Of a stretch of 6,678 nucleotides of DNA, positions 1-5,095 are shown piece by piece. Under the pieces are notes generated by a model, which was given only the letters and a program-made list of their open reading frames with translations, did not search any database and was not told where the DNA came from. Position 1 is the stretch's first letter. Every line of letters starts with the position of its first letter. The position numbers were made by a program, and so were the translations under genes. Origin of the DNA: Solirubrobacterales bacterium (GTDB taxonomy: Bacteria; Actinomycetota; Thermoleophilia; Solirubrobacterales; Solirubrobacteraceae). The stretch covers positions 1 to 6,678 of the forward strand of contig JACRMD010000376.1 in the NCBI GenBank assembly GCA_016215085.1, in the 5' to 3' direction.

Positions 1-947
1 GCGGCGCGCTGCAGCCGTGCGAGGGCCTCGCGGATGAGCCGCCGCGCGCCGAACGCCCGCCCGGGCGGCGCCCATCCCGCGCGGTGCAGCAGGACGTCGG
101 CCTCGCCGCTCCAGCCGGCCGCCGAGCGCGGGAACTCGCGCTGCAGCCGCCGGAACGTCGCGGCCGCCGCCGGGTCCTCGGTCTGGAAGCGCAGCTGCCC
201 GAGCAGCCACGCGGGCGTCGGGTCGCCGGGGCAGACGCGCCGGGCGCGCTGCGCCTCGAGCCGCGCCTGCGACACGACGGGGGCCTGCTGCGCCGCGACG
301 ACGAGGAGCAGGTCGAGCTGCGGGGCGCATGCGCCGCCCGCCCGCGCGCGGTCCAGCAGGGCGAACGCGATCGGCGCGTCGTTGGGATGGCGGTCGGACC
401 GGGCGGCGCCGACGAGCAGCTGCGCGCCCAGCGCCGTCGCGGCCTGCACCTGGCCGGCGGACGGCCGGCCGGGCAGCGCGCCCAGGATCCGCTCCAGCGA
501 GCGGTACCGGTACGGGTAGGGCGGGACCTCGCCGTAGGTGAACCCGACCACATCGGCCGGACCGCCGACGGTCCGCTCGCGCGACCCCATGAGCCGCGCC
601 AGCTCGCGGCCCCGCGCCGGGCCGAGCAGCGCCGTCGCGGTCCGCTCCAGGTCCGCGCGCTCCGGCGTCGGCGCGAGGCGCCCGGCCGCGCCGGTCGCGG
701 TCGCGAGGACGGGGACGCTCCGGACCGCCGGCCCGGGCGTGCCGGCCGCCTGCGGCGCGAGCGCGACGGGCGGCGGGGGAGGGACCGGCTGGTCCCCGGC
801 GGCGATCCGCGCGGCGATCGGGAACGCGACCAGCACCACGACGGCGAGCCCGAGCAGCACCCCGACCGCCAGCCCGCGCCGCGGCGGTGGTGGCCGCGCC
901 GGCATCGCGTCCGTGGGAGGCGCCGGCTGGCGCTCGATCGTGGCCAT
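1..947 (-). CDS. Membrane-anchored proline-rich protein of unknown function, partial (3' end outside window)
   Basis: The minus strand stays open from an ATG at 947-945 to the left window edge, giving 315 codons with no stop. I chose this ATG because a GAAGGAG ribosome-binding site sits 6 bases upstream (954-960). Residues 1-24 are a short proline/arginine-rich cytoplasmic tail. About residues 25-47 form one strongly hydrophobic helix with no obvious cleavage site, so a single-pass anchor with the C-terminus outside the cell is likely. Residues 53-65 are proline-rich (VPPPPPV) and look like a linker. The rest is Ala/Leu/Arg-rich and probably helical, with text such as PAWLLGQLRFQTEDPAAAA and two cysteines (in GACAPQ and RVCPGD) that could pair in an oxidising compartment. 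The C-terminal half resembles TPR-type helical hairpins, but this is an impression only. The gene points away from everything else in the window. No function can be assigned. Confidence 0.8.
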   Translation of the reverse strand, partial: MATIERQPAPPTDAMPARPPPPRRGLAVGVLLGLAVVVLVAFPIAARIAAGDQPVPPPPPVALAPQAAGTPGPAVRSVPVLATATGAAGRLAPTPERADLERTATALLGPARGRELARLMGSRERTVGGPADVVGFTYGEVPPYPYRYRSLERILGALPGRPSAGQVQAATALGAQLLVGAARSDRHPNDAPIAFALLDRARAGGACAPQLDLLLVVAAQQAPVVSQARLEAQRARRVCPGDPTPAWLLGQLRFQTEDPAAAATFRRLQREFPRSAAGWSGEADVLLHRAGWAPPGRAFGARRLIREALARLQRA

Positions 948-953
948 CCTGGG

Positions 954-960
954 CTCCTTC
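954..960 (-). promoter_or_regulatory. Ribosome-binding site of the minus-strand membrane protein
   Basis: On the minus strand the sequence reads GAAGGAG followed by CCCAGG and then ATG. This is a near-ideal Shine-Dalgarno core at 6-base spacing. It fixes the start at 947 rather than the internal ATG at codon 15. It is the clearest Shine-Dalgarno site in the window; most other genes here lack one. Confidence 0.7.
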
Positions 961-966
961 GGGCCG

Positions 967-972
967 AACCTA
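967..972 (-). promoter_or_regulatory. Possible -10 box for the minus-strand membrane protein
   Basis: The minus strand reads TAGGTT here, which fits the TANNNT actinobacterial -10 pattern. It lies 7 bases upstream of the GAAGGAG ribosome-binding site, implying a leader of only about a dozen bases. A TCGAC-containing stretch lies about 15-17 bases further upstream as a weak -35. A small hairpin (976-980 with 985-989, loop GTCA) falls between the two. This rests on motif and position only. Confidence 0.35.
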
Positions 973-1134
973 CGCCGGGGGTCACCCCGTCGAGCGCGGA
1001 TCGATGAGCTTCAGCAGCGGTATCGGGTGCGAACCCGTGCGCAATGGCCTCGAAGCGAGGTCGTCGCCGTGCCGACGCAAAGCCGTGACGCTCGCGTCTG
1101 GTCTGGTCACAGCACGCCGATCAGCCTGCGCGCC

Positions 1135-1308
1135 ATGGCCTTCGAGGACGAGCCGCTGGGCATCGCGCATCAAGGTGCGTCGCCGAACTGGGCTCCGCTG
1201 CTGGCAGCGGTCGGCGAGGAGGTGACCGCCGGCTTCATGTGGATGTTCGAGGTGACCACCTCGGACGGACGTCACCCGCACGCGGACACGCTTGGTGACA
1301 CGCCGCGA
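1135..1308 (+). pseudogene. Truncated remnant of a small conserved actinobacterial hypothetical protein
   Basis: From ATG 1135 the frame reads protein-like text for about 57 codons: MAFEDEPLGIAHQGASPNW, then PLLAAVGEEV, FMWMFEV and SDGRHPHADTLGDTPR. It then runs into the hicA start and continues only as an out-of-frame shadow. The segment after FEV...DG resembles a small actinobacterial protein family I recall as having 'DG..(L/V)HAYKH..TRRYLHL' followed by a C-terminal 'DGRAFVY' part. Here several of those positions are altered (HADTLGDTPR for HAYKHxDTRR) and the C-terminal half is missing, which suggests decay plus truncation. The family match is from memory and needs a search. No ribosome-binding site precedes the ATG. 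The hicAB pair begins exactly where the remnant ends, so it may have replaced the 3' end. Confidence 0.45.
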
Positions 1309-1508
1309 TGCCGAAGAAGTACCGCGAGGTCCGCGCGGCGTTGCGGGCGCACGGGTGGTCTCGAGCTCGGCGGTCGGGCTCGCATGAGACGTGGGTCAGC
1401 GCAGCGGGCGACCGCATCGTGACCGTCGCCGGGAAGGACTCAGATACCGTTCCCGTCGGAACCCTCGCGGCCATCCGCCGCGCAACCGGGATCGAGCACT
1501 TGCGATGA
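1308..1508 (+). CDS. hicA: HicA-family mRNA interferase toxin (type II toxin-antitoxin)
   Basis: This encodes 66 residues, the usual size for HicA, a small double-stranded-RNA-binding-like (YcfA) fold that cleaves mRNA independently of the ribosome. The order of motifs fits. An N-terminal helix (REVRAALRAHGW, residues 6-17) is followed by the signature GSHETW (24-29), where His26 corresponds to the catalytic histidine of the GSHH/GSHE motif. A strand follows (DRIVTVAGK, 35-43), and then the C-terminal GTLAAIRRATGI (51-62), the counterpart of GTLxxILRQAGL in known HicA proteins. The stop overlaps the hicB start by 4 bases (ATGA), so the two are translationally coupled. No strong ribosome-binding site precedes the ATG. 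Codons such as TCT, CGA, GCT and CAT are less G/C-biased than in the efp operon, consistent with horizontal acquisition. By homology the toxin should be intact. Confidence 0.85.
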   Translation: MPKKYREVRAALRAHGWSRARRSGSHETWVSAAGDRIVTVAGKDSDTVPVGTLAAIRRATGIEHLR

Positions 1509-1717
1509 AGGACTACCTCGTCATCTACGAGCAGGGACCCGACGGTGCGTGGGGCGCGCACTCCCCCGACATCGAAGGCGTCTACGCGCTTGGCGCCAGC
1601 CGCGCCGAGGTGGAACGGCGCATGGCCGAAGCGCTCGCCGCGCACCTGGCCCACCTCCGCGCGCGCGGCGAGTCGGTCCCCGAGCCTCACACCGAGGCCG
1701 GGCGGGTCGCCGCGTAG
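1505..1717 (+). CDS. hicB: HicB-family antitoxin, short form lacking a DNA-binding domain
   Basis: This encodes 70 residues from ATG 1505, which shares ATGA with the hicA stop. It shows the partial RNase-H-like fold typical of HicB: strand 1 MKDYLVIYEQ (1-10), strand 2 WGAHSPDIEGVYALG (16-30, with the characteristic SPD..G turn), then an amphipathic helix SRAEVERRMAEALAAHLAHL (32-51) and a short tail ending VPEPHTEAGRVAA. HicB neutralises HicA by binding it and shielding the active site. Many HicB proteins carry a C-terminal ribbon-helix-helix or HTH domain that represses the operon. This one ends right after the helix, so autoregulation through HicB is unlikely unless a partner supplies DNA binding. 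Short HicB proteins of about 70 residues are a known subclass, so this is probably not a truncation. Confidence 0.85.
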   Translation: MKDYLVIYEQGPDGAWGAHSPDIEGVYALGASRAEVERRMAEALAAHLAHLRARGESVPEPHTEAGRVAA

Positions 1718-1904
1718 CGGCCCACAGCAGCGACACGGGCGGCGTCGCCCACGCGGCTGCCTCCCGCGCCGCGAGACTGCCGCGGCGCCTCGAGTCCTGA
1801 CCTTGCCCGCCGTAACCACAGAGGGATTTCGGCTCTCTAGAGGGGCTGATCGCCCTGGCCCAAGCGGTGACGGCCGCAGCGGCGTTGCAGCCGCCATGTT
1901 CGTC

Positions 1905-2140
1905 GAGTCGTGAGACATCAACCCCGATCGCCCACTGCTCCCATGGCAGTAGCGGGCGATCGGGCGTGTAGATCGTGAACGCGAAGTCGGTTGTCTCGGA
2001 CTCAGCCAGTGCTAGCCACTCGTCGGCGGCTTCGGCGGGCTTCCGCAACGCCCCGCCTTGTCGTTCTGGTTCCAGACATCGTGGATCACGGCTACCTGGC
2101 CATCGCGAAAACCGTACCGACCCGCGGAGAGCGGATTCTC
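1905..2140 (-). pseudogene. Frameshifted remnant of an unknown gene
   Basis: On the minus strand, protein-like text runs in one frame from about 2140 (ENPLSAGRYGFRDGQVAVI, then HDVWNQNDKAG). It jumps to a second frame at the C-run 2051-2054 and continues as ALRKPAEAADEWLALAESE, TTDFAFTIYTPDRPLLPWEQ and WAIGVDV. Adding one base to the run would join them as NDKAG-ALRKPAEA. Neither frame makes sense alone: upstream of 2140 the first frame is a shadow of the neighbouring gene, and beyond about 1905 the second loses protein character. No start codon is visible for the joined product. Codons CTA, GCA, GCT and ACA are unusual for this genome and suggest foreign origin. I do not recognise the family. 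It could also be a live gene broken by a homopolymer sequencing error, but the missing start argues for a relic. Confidence 0.5.
1923..1964. repeat. 42-bp near-perfect palindrome (inverted repeat)
   Basis: The arms 1923-1942 and 1945-1964 pair around a CCATGG centre (1941-1946). Of 21 base pairs, 18 are Watson-Crick, one is G-T (1937/1950) and two are mismatched (1934/1953 A-C and 1940/1947 C-C). The outer 11 pairs, CCCGATCGCCC against GGGCGATCGGG, are perfect. As RNA it would fold into a long stable hairpin on either strand. No T-tract follows, so a classical intrinsic terminator is doubtful. It lies inside the minus-strand relic, where it would encode TPDRPLLPWEQWAIG, so it could be a fortuitous coding palindrome, a bidirectional hairpin or an operator-like site. 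Confidence 0.7.
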
Positions 2141-2223
2141 GTTGCGCCGCTGGTGGGCGTTCCGCGTAGCGGCCTGCTCTACGGGTACTCCATGCCGCGC
2201 GGGAGGGGCGGGCGTCGCCCGGG

Positions 2224-2229
2224 TACGGT
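2224..2229 (+). promoter_or_regulatory. Probable -10 box of a leaderless promoter for the DMP19-type gene
   Basis: TACGGT fits the TANNNT consensus and ends 7 bases before the ATG at 2237, the spacing expected when transcription starts at the A of the ATG. There is no Shine-Dalgarno sequence at a useful distance; the GGGAGGGG at 2201-2208 is too far upstream. No clear -35 was seen. The assignment rests on motif and spacing only. Confidence 0.4.
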
Positions 2230-2236
2230 GCCGCTC

Positions 2237-2734
2237 ATGCCGATCGACTGCCGTGTCGAGCGCTCGGCCCTGGAGGACGAGTACGAGCTCGCGCCCGCGA
2301 TCTGGGAGGTGCTCTACGAGCAGGCCGAGCCGGAGGAGGTCGCCGGCCTCGTCAGGACGCTGCCGGCGGGTCAGCGGGCGCTCATGGTGCTCTTCGAGGT
2401 CCAGACGCAGGTCGACAACGGCGGCTTCTTCCAGTTCCTCGACAACACCGAACGCGTCTACGTCGGTGACCTCGTCGAGGCCGCGCGGCTCGTCGGCGCC
2501 GATCGCTTCATCCCGCTGCTCCAACGGGTGGTGGACCTCGAGCCGGACGTCCCGCCGTGGGACGCCGACCGCGAGGGCAGCGCGGCGGCGGACGAGCTCG
2601 GGGCGCTCGACGACGCGTTCTTCGAGCTGTGCCGTGGCGAGCAGGACCTCTGCGACCTCGCGGTCGCGTACGTCCGCACGCATCCTGACGAGTTCTTCCT
2701 GCCCGCCGGGGCGACCGGCCCGCCCGCGCCCTGA
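2237..2734 (+). CDS. DMP19/DUF4375-family acidic protein (putative DNA mimic)
   Basis: The product has 165 residues. The family signature is Q.RAL..LFE.....NGGFFQFLDN (residues 46-70), followed by a helix AARLVGADRFIPLLQRVVD (82-100). This matches the DUF4375/DMP19 pattern of NGGF.QFF.N followed by A...IGA......L. The family is named for a Neisseria DNA-mimic protein that blocks a transcription factor from binding DNA; for most members no function is known. The composition supports a DNA-mimic character: 34 Asp/Glu against 11 Arg and no Lys. There is no signal peptide or membrane segment, so it should be cytoplasmic. ATG 2237 was chosen because of the TACGGT box 7 bases upstream; an in-frame GTG at 2228 is a possible alternative. 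The gene stands alone, 68 bases before the RTX gene. Its partner is unknown. Confidence 0.75.
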   Translation: MPIDCRVERSALEDEYELAPAIWEVLYEQAEPEEVAGLVRTLPAGQRALMVLFEVQTQVDNGGFFQFLDNTERVYVGDLVEAARLVGADRFIPLLQRVVDLEPDVPPWDADREGSAAADELGALDDAFFELCRGEQDLCDLAVAYVRTHPDEFFLPAGATGPPAP

Positions 2735-2802
2735 GCCCAGGCAGGGCCGCCAAGGCAAGACACCGGGTCGCAACTTCCGTCGCGGCCCTCGTCAACGCAT
2801 CC

Positions 2803-3519
2803 ATGGCGCCCCGCCTCGCCCTCGCTCTCGTCCTGCTCCTCGGCATGCCCGCCGGCGCCCGCGCCGCCACCGTCGAGTACTGGTACGGCGAGGGCGAGTT
2901 CGAGTACAGGTGGTCGTCGTTCCGGGTCTTCGGCGAGGCGGACGCCGACGACCTCCGGATCACCTACATGAAGGGCGGCGCGCTCGACGTCGTGGATCCG
3001 TCGCGGCCGGTCGCCGTCCGGGCGGCCTCCGACAGCCGGCCCGCCGACCTGTGCCGGTCCGTCGACGAGCACCACGTCCGCTGCCAGGGCGTCGCGAGCA
3101 GCAGCGGGAACGACGTGGACGTCGAGGTGCAGGCCGGCGACGGCGATGACCGCGTGACCCTGGACGGGTCGGGAGCGGTCCGGTTCGCCGCCGGCGGCGC
3201 CGGCGACGACGTCCTCCTGGGCGGCGCGGCGGACGACGGGCTGCAGGGCGGTCCGGGCGACGACGTGCTCGAGGGCGGCCCCGGCCGCAACTTCCTCGAC
3301 GTCGACGGGGCCGTCCAGGTCGACCTCGCCGCGGGCCGGCTCACCTCGACGCGCGGGGTGATGGAGCTGGTCGGGTTCGCCGAGGTCGAGGCGTCAGGCC
3401 AGGATCGGTGCTCCTCGGCGACGACGGCCGCAACGCGCTGTACCTCGACGCGGGTGGGCGGGCCGACGGCCGCGGCGGCGACGACGAGCTCAGCGCGACC
3501 TTCCAGGCCACCACGCTGA
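2803..3519 (+). CDS. Secreted RTX-type calcium-binding protein, N-terminal part of a frameshifted gene
   Basis: From ATG 2803, residues 1-21 form a Sec signal peptide: a short basic start, a Leu/Ala/Val core, and cleavage after ALA-type ARA at 19-21. A beta-rich segment follows (ATVEYWYGEGEFEYRW onward), then RTX-like nonapeptides AGDGDDRVT (111-119), GGAGDDVLL (131-139) and GGPGDDVLE (149-157). Their GD/DD aspartates bind calcium in the parallel beta-roll. Sense stops after ...VEASGQD (Asp201, codon 3403-3405). The rest of this frame to the TGA at 3519 is an out-of-frame tail, rich in Ser, Thr and Ala. The true continuation lies in the +2-shifted frame (see the entry at 3408). One base appears to be missing between 3406 and 3408. 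Joined, the two parts would give about 417 residues. No ribosome-binding site is evident. A role at the cell surface or in the medium is likely, but the exact function is unknown. Confidence 0.75.
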   Translation: MAPRLALALVLLLGMPAGARAATVEYWYGEGEFEYRWSSFRVFGEADADDLRITYMKGGALDVVDPSRPVAVRAASDSRPADLCRSVDEHHVRCQGVASSSGNDVDVEVQAGDGDDRVTLDGSGAVRFAAGGAGDDVLLGGAADDGLQGGPGDDVLEGGPGRNFLDVDGAVQVDLAAGRLTSTRGVMELVGFAEVEASGQDRCSSATTAATRCTSTRVGGPTAAAATTSSARPSRPPR

Positions 3520-4055
3520 TCGGGGGTGAGGCCGACGACATCCTGACGACGGACGGGTCGGGCACGCGGCGCAGCCTTCCCGCGCCGGGCTCGTGGCTCG
3601 ACGCCGGCCCGGGAGACGATCGTCTCTGGGCCCCCGGGGCGGTCCGCGCGGCGTGCGGGCCGGACCGTGATGTCGTGTCGGACGCGCCGGTGCGCGCCGC
3701 CGACTGCGAGGGCTCGCCCGCCTTCTTCGGGTTCCTCGGCGCCGTGACCGTCGCCGGCTGTGCGCTGCGGGTCGCGGTGAACCTCGGCCTGCCCTTCGTG
3801 GGACCGCCGGGCTGCGGCAGGAGCCTGCAGGCGCTGACCGCCGGCGGCCGCACGCTGACCAGGCCCGCACGGACCCGCCGCACGGGTCCGACGTCCCTGC
3901 GGCTGCCCCTGGCCGGCAGGAGCGGCGCCCGGGTGCCCGCGACGGTCCGCCTCCGGCTGCGGACGGCCACCTCCTGCCCGCCAGGACGCAGACCGTGGCG
4001 CTACCTCGGACGGGCAGGCGATGCTCCGACGCTCGTCGTGGGGCTCGCCTGGTGA
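3408..4055 (+). CDS. Secreted RTX-type calcium-binding protein, C-terminal part of the same frameshifted gene
   Basis: The frame that opens at about 3408 (GTG, here an internal Val codon rather than a start) continues the protein as VLLGDDGRNALYLDAGG. Further aspartate-rich turns follow: GRGGDDELS, GGEADDILT and AGPGDDRLW. Then comes CGPDRDVVSDAPVRAADCE (composite residues about 285-303), resembling the CGPG.D.V..D..D.V..DCE motif I know from Thermoleophilia RTX-like proteins; its two cysteines may form a disulfide. The remaining 110 or so residues are Arg-, Leu- and Gly-rich and look like a beta-rich C-terminal domain ending LVVGLAW. There is no signal peptide and no ribosome-binding site, so this half could not be made or exported alone. 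Either the gene is broken, or the assembly lost a base, or a programmed shift joins the halves; the first two are likelier. Confidence 0.7.
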   Translation: MLLGDDGRNALYLDAGGRADGRGGDDELSATFQATTLIGGEADDILTTDGSGTRRSLPAPGSWLDAGPGDDRLWAPGAVRAACGPDRDVVSDAPVRAADCEGSPAFFGFLGAVTVAGCALRVAVNLGLPFVGPPGCGRSLQALTAGGRTLTRPARTRRTGPTSLRLPLAGRSGARVPATVRLRLRTATSCPPGRRPWRYLGRAGDAPTLVVGLAW

Positions 4056-4108
4056 GTCGCGCCCGGGTCGGCCCCGCTCGGCGCCGGTCGCGGGATCACG
4101 GCGCGAAG

Positions 4109-4114
4109 TACCCT
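4109..4114 (+). promoter_or_regulatory. Possible -10 box of the efp operon promoter
   Basis: TACCCT fits TANNNT and ends 10 bases before the efp ATG, implying a leader of only about 3-4 bases. No Shine-Dalgarno sequence and no clear -35 are seen. The 69 bases between the RTX gene and efp are the only space for an operon promoter, since the downstream genes overlap. Confidence 0.35.
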
Positions 4115-4124
4115 TGGCGGCCGC

Positions 4125-4685
4125 ATGATCTCGACGAACCAGTTCAAGAACGGCAACCACATCGAGGTCGACGGCACCATCTACAAGGTCGTCGAGTTCC
4201 AGCACGTCAAGCCCGGCAAGGGCGGGGCGTTCGTGCGCACCAAGCTGCGCCGGGCCTCGGACGGCAACGTCATCGACAAGACCTTCCGCGCGGGCGAGAA
4301 GTTCCGCGCCGTGCGCACCGAGGCGCGCAAGATGCAGTTCCTCTACAGCGACGGCACCGACGCGCACTTCATGGACGCCGAGTCGTTCGAGCAGCTGGCC
4401 GTCCCGGAGGCGGGCGTCGCCGACGCGCTGCGCTGGACCAAGCCCAACGACGAGGTCGACGTGCTGTTCATCGACGGCAAGCCCGCGTCGCTGCAGCTGC
4501 CCTCGTCGGTCGAGCTGGAGGTCACCGAGACCGAGCCGGGCGTCCGCGGCGACACCGCCTCGGGCGGCGGCAACAAGCCCGCGACGCTGGAGACGGGGGC
4601 GACGGTCCAGGTGCCGCTGTTCGTGAACATCGGCGACCGCGTGAAGGTCCAGACCGAGACCGGCGAGTACATGAGCCGCGCCTAG
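4125..4685 (+). CDS. efp: Translation elongation factor P
   Basis: The product has 186 residues, the standard EF-P length. It binds ribosomes stalled at consecutive prolines and promotes peptide bond formation. The N-terminal KOW-like domain begins MISTNQFKNGNHIEVDG and contains the tip loop KPGKGGAFVRTKLRR, with Lys32 at the position that is modified in other bacteria (Lys34 in E. coli). The central OB domain includes FRAGEKFRAVRTE and MQFLYSDGTDAHFMD. The C-terminal OB domain carries VTETEPGVRGDTASGGGNKP and LETGATVQVPLFVNIGDRVK, a hallmark EF-P signature, and ends GEYMSRA. The start gives the canonical N-terminus. It leads a compact operon: its TAG stop shares one base with the nusB GTG start. 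No modification enzyme is encoded in the window, so the state of Lys32 is unknown. Confidence 0.97.
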   Translation: MISTNQFKNGNHIEVDGTIYKVVEFQHVKPGKGGAFVRTKLRRASDGNVIDKTFRAGEKFRAVRTEARKMQFLYSDGTDAHFMDAESFEQLAVPEAGVADALRWTKPNDEVDVLFIDGKPASLQLPSSVELEVTETEPGVRGDTASGGGNKPATLETGATVQVPLFVNIGDRVKVQTETGEYMSRA

Positions 4686-5095
4686 TGGCCCGACGCTCCG
4701 AGCAGCGCCGCGCCGCCGCGTTCGCGCTCTACCAGCACGCGGTGACCGGGCGCGAGCTCGACGAGGTCTTCGAGCGCGACGCGTCGACGTTCACGCGCGC
4801 GCTCGCCTACGCCGCCCAGGACTACGCCGACGAGCTCGACGGGGTCATCGAGCGCCACGCCAAGGGCTGGACGGTCGACCGGATCGCGCCGCTGGAGAAG
4901 GCGATCATGCGCATCGCGCTGCTCGAGATGCTCCACCCGGACGCCGCGCCGGGCGACCACCCGATCCCGCCCGAGGGCGCCATCGACGAGGCCGTCGAGA
5001 CCGCCAAGACGTTCTGCGGCAGCGACGCGCCGGCGTTCGTCAACGGCATCCTGGCGGCGGCGCTGCGCGACACGCGGCAGAATCCCGCGCGATGA
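4685..5095 (+). CDS. nusB: Transcription antitermination factor NusB
   Basis: The product has 136 residues starting at GTG 4685, which overlaps the efp stop (TAGTG); translation is therefore probably coupled. NusB with NusE (S10) binds boxA RNA and prevents premature termination, chiefly in rRNA operons. Family features run in order: RRSEQRRAAAFALYQHA (residues 3-19), the basic N-terminal helix that binds boxA; FTRALAYAAQDYADELD; the core WTVDRIAPLEKAIMRIALLEML (about 60-81), equivalent to W.l.Rl...ervilRla.yEl; PPEGAIDEAVETAKTF, equivalent to p....INEaVelAK.f; and FVNGILAAALRD, equivalent to FVNGvLd. An 8-10 residue acidic/proline insert (HPDAAPGDHPIP) precedes the INEaVelAK-type helix. The stop overlaps the xseB start by 4 bases. 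The assignment is firm from motifs and context. Confidence 0.95.
   Translation: MARRSEQRRAAAFALYQHAVTGRELDEVFERDASTFTRALAYAAQDYADELDGVIERHAKGWTVDRIAPLEKAIMRIALLEMLHPDAAPGDHPIPPEGAIDEAVETAKTFCGSDAPAFVNGILAAALRDTRQNPAR

Larger units (their letters stand above)
1718..2236. other. 519-bp stretch without an intact gene (relic region)
   Basis: Nothing intact is encoded between hicB and the DMP19-type gene. GC drops to roughly 65-68% over 1801-2160, against clearly higher values on both sides. It holds a frameshifted minus-strand relic (about 1905-2140), a large palindrome (1923-1964), a short CTCTAGAG palindrome (1835-1842) and, at the right end, the probable promoter of the next gene. The part 1720-1900 shows no convincing coding in any frame and no T-tract terminator. 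Confidence 0.55.

Noticed and set aside
450..480. Apparent frameshift in the minus-strand membrane gene
   Set aside because: It came from dropping four bases in a GGCCGGCC stretch. On recounting, the frame is continuous (ALPGRPSAGQVQAA).
84..1007. Long plus-strand open frames over the left end
   Set aside because: They are antisense shadows of the minus-strand membrane protein, which has a ribosome-binding site, a membrane helix and sensible codon use.
1024..1037. Hairpin resembling a tRNA T-arm
   Set aside because: It lacks the TTCRA loop, and there is no acceptor, D or anticodon arm around it.
982..1281. 99-codon minus-strand frame opposite the remnant
   Set aside because: The plus-strand frame from 1135 is more protein-like. 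This one shows no motif, start signal or recognisable family.
1738..1751. GGGCG-GCGT-CGCCC hairpin after hicB as a terminator
   Set aside because: It has only a 5-bp stem and no T-tract, so it is not distinguishable from chance at this GC content.
2964..4367. 467-codon open frame on the minus strand
   Set aside because: It lies opposite the RTX gene and efp. Its translation is low-complexity Arg/Ala/Ser text with no family motifs, a usual shadow in very GC-rich DNA.
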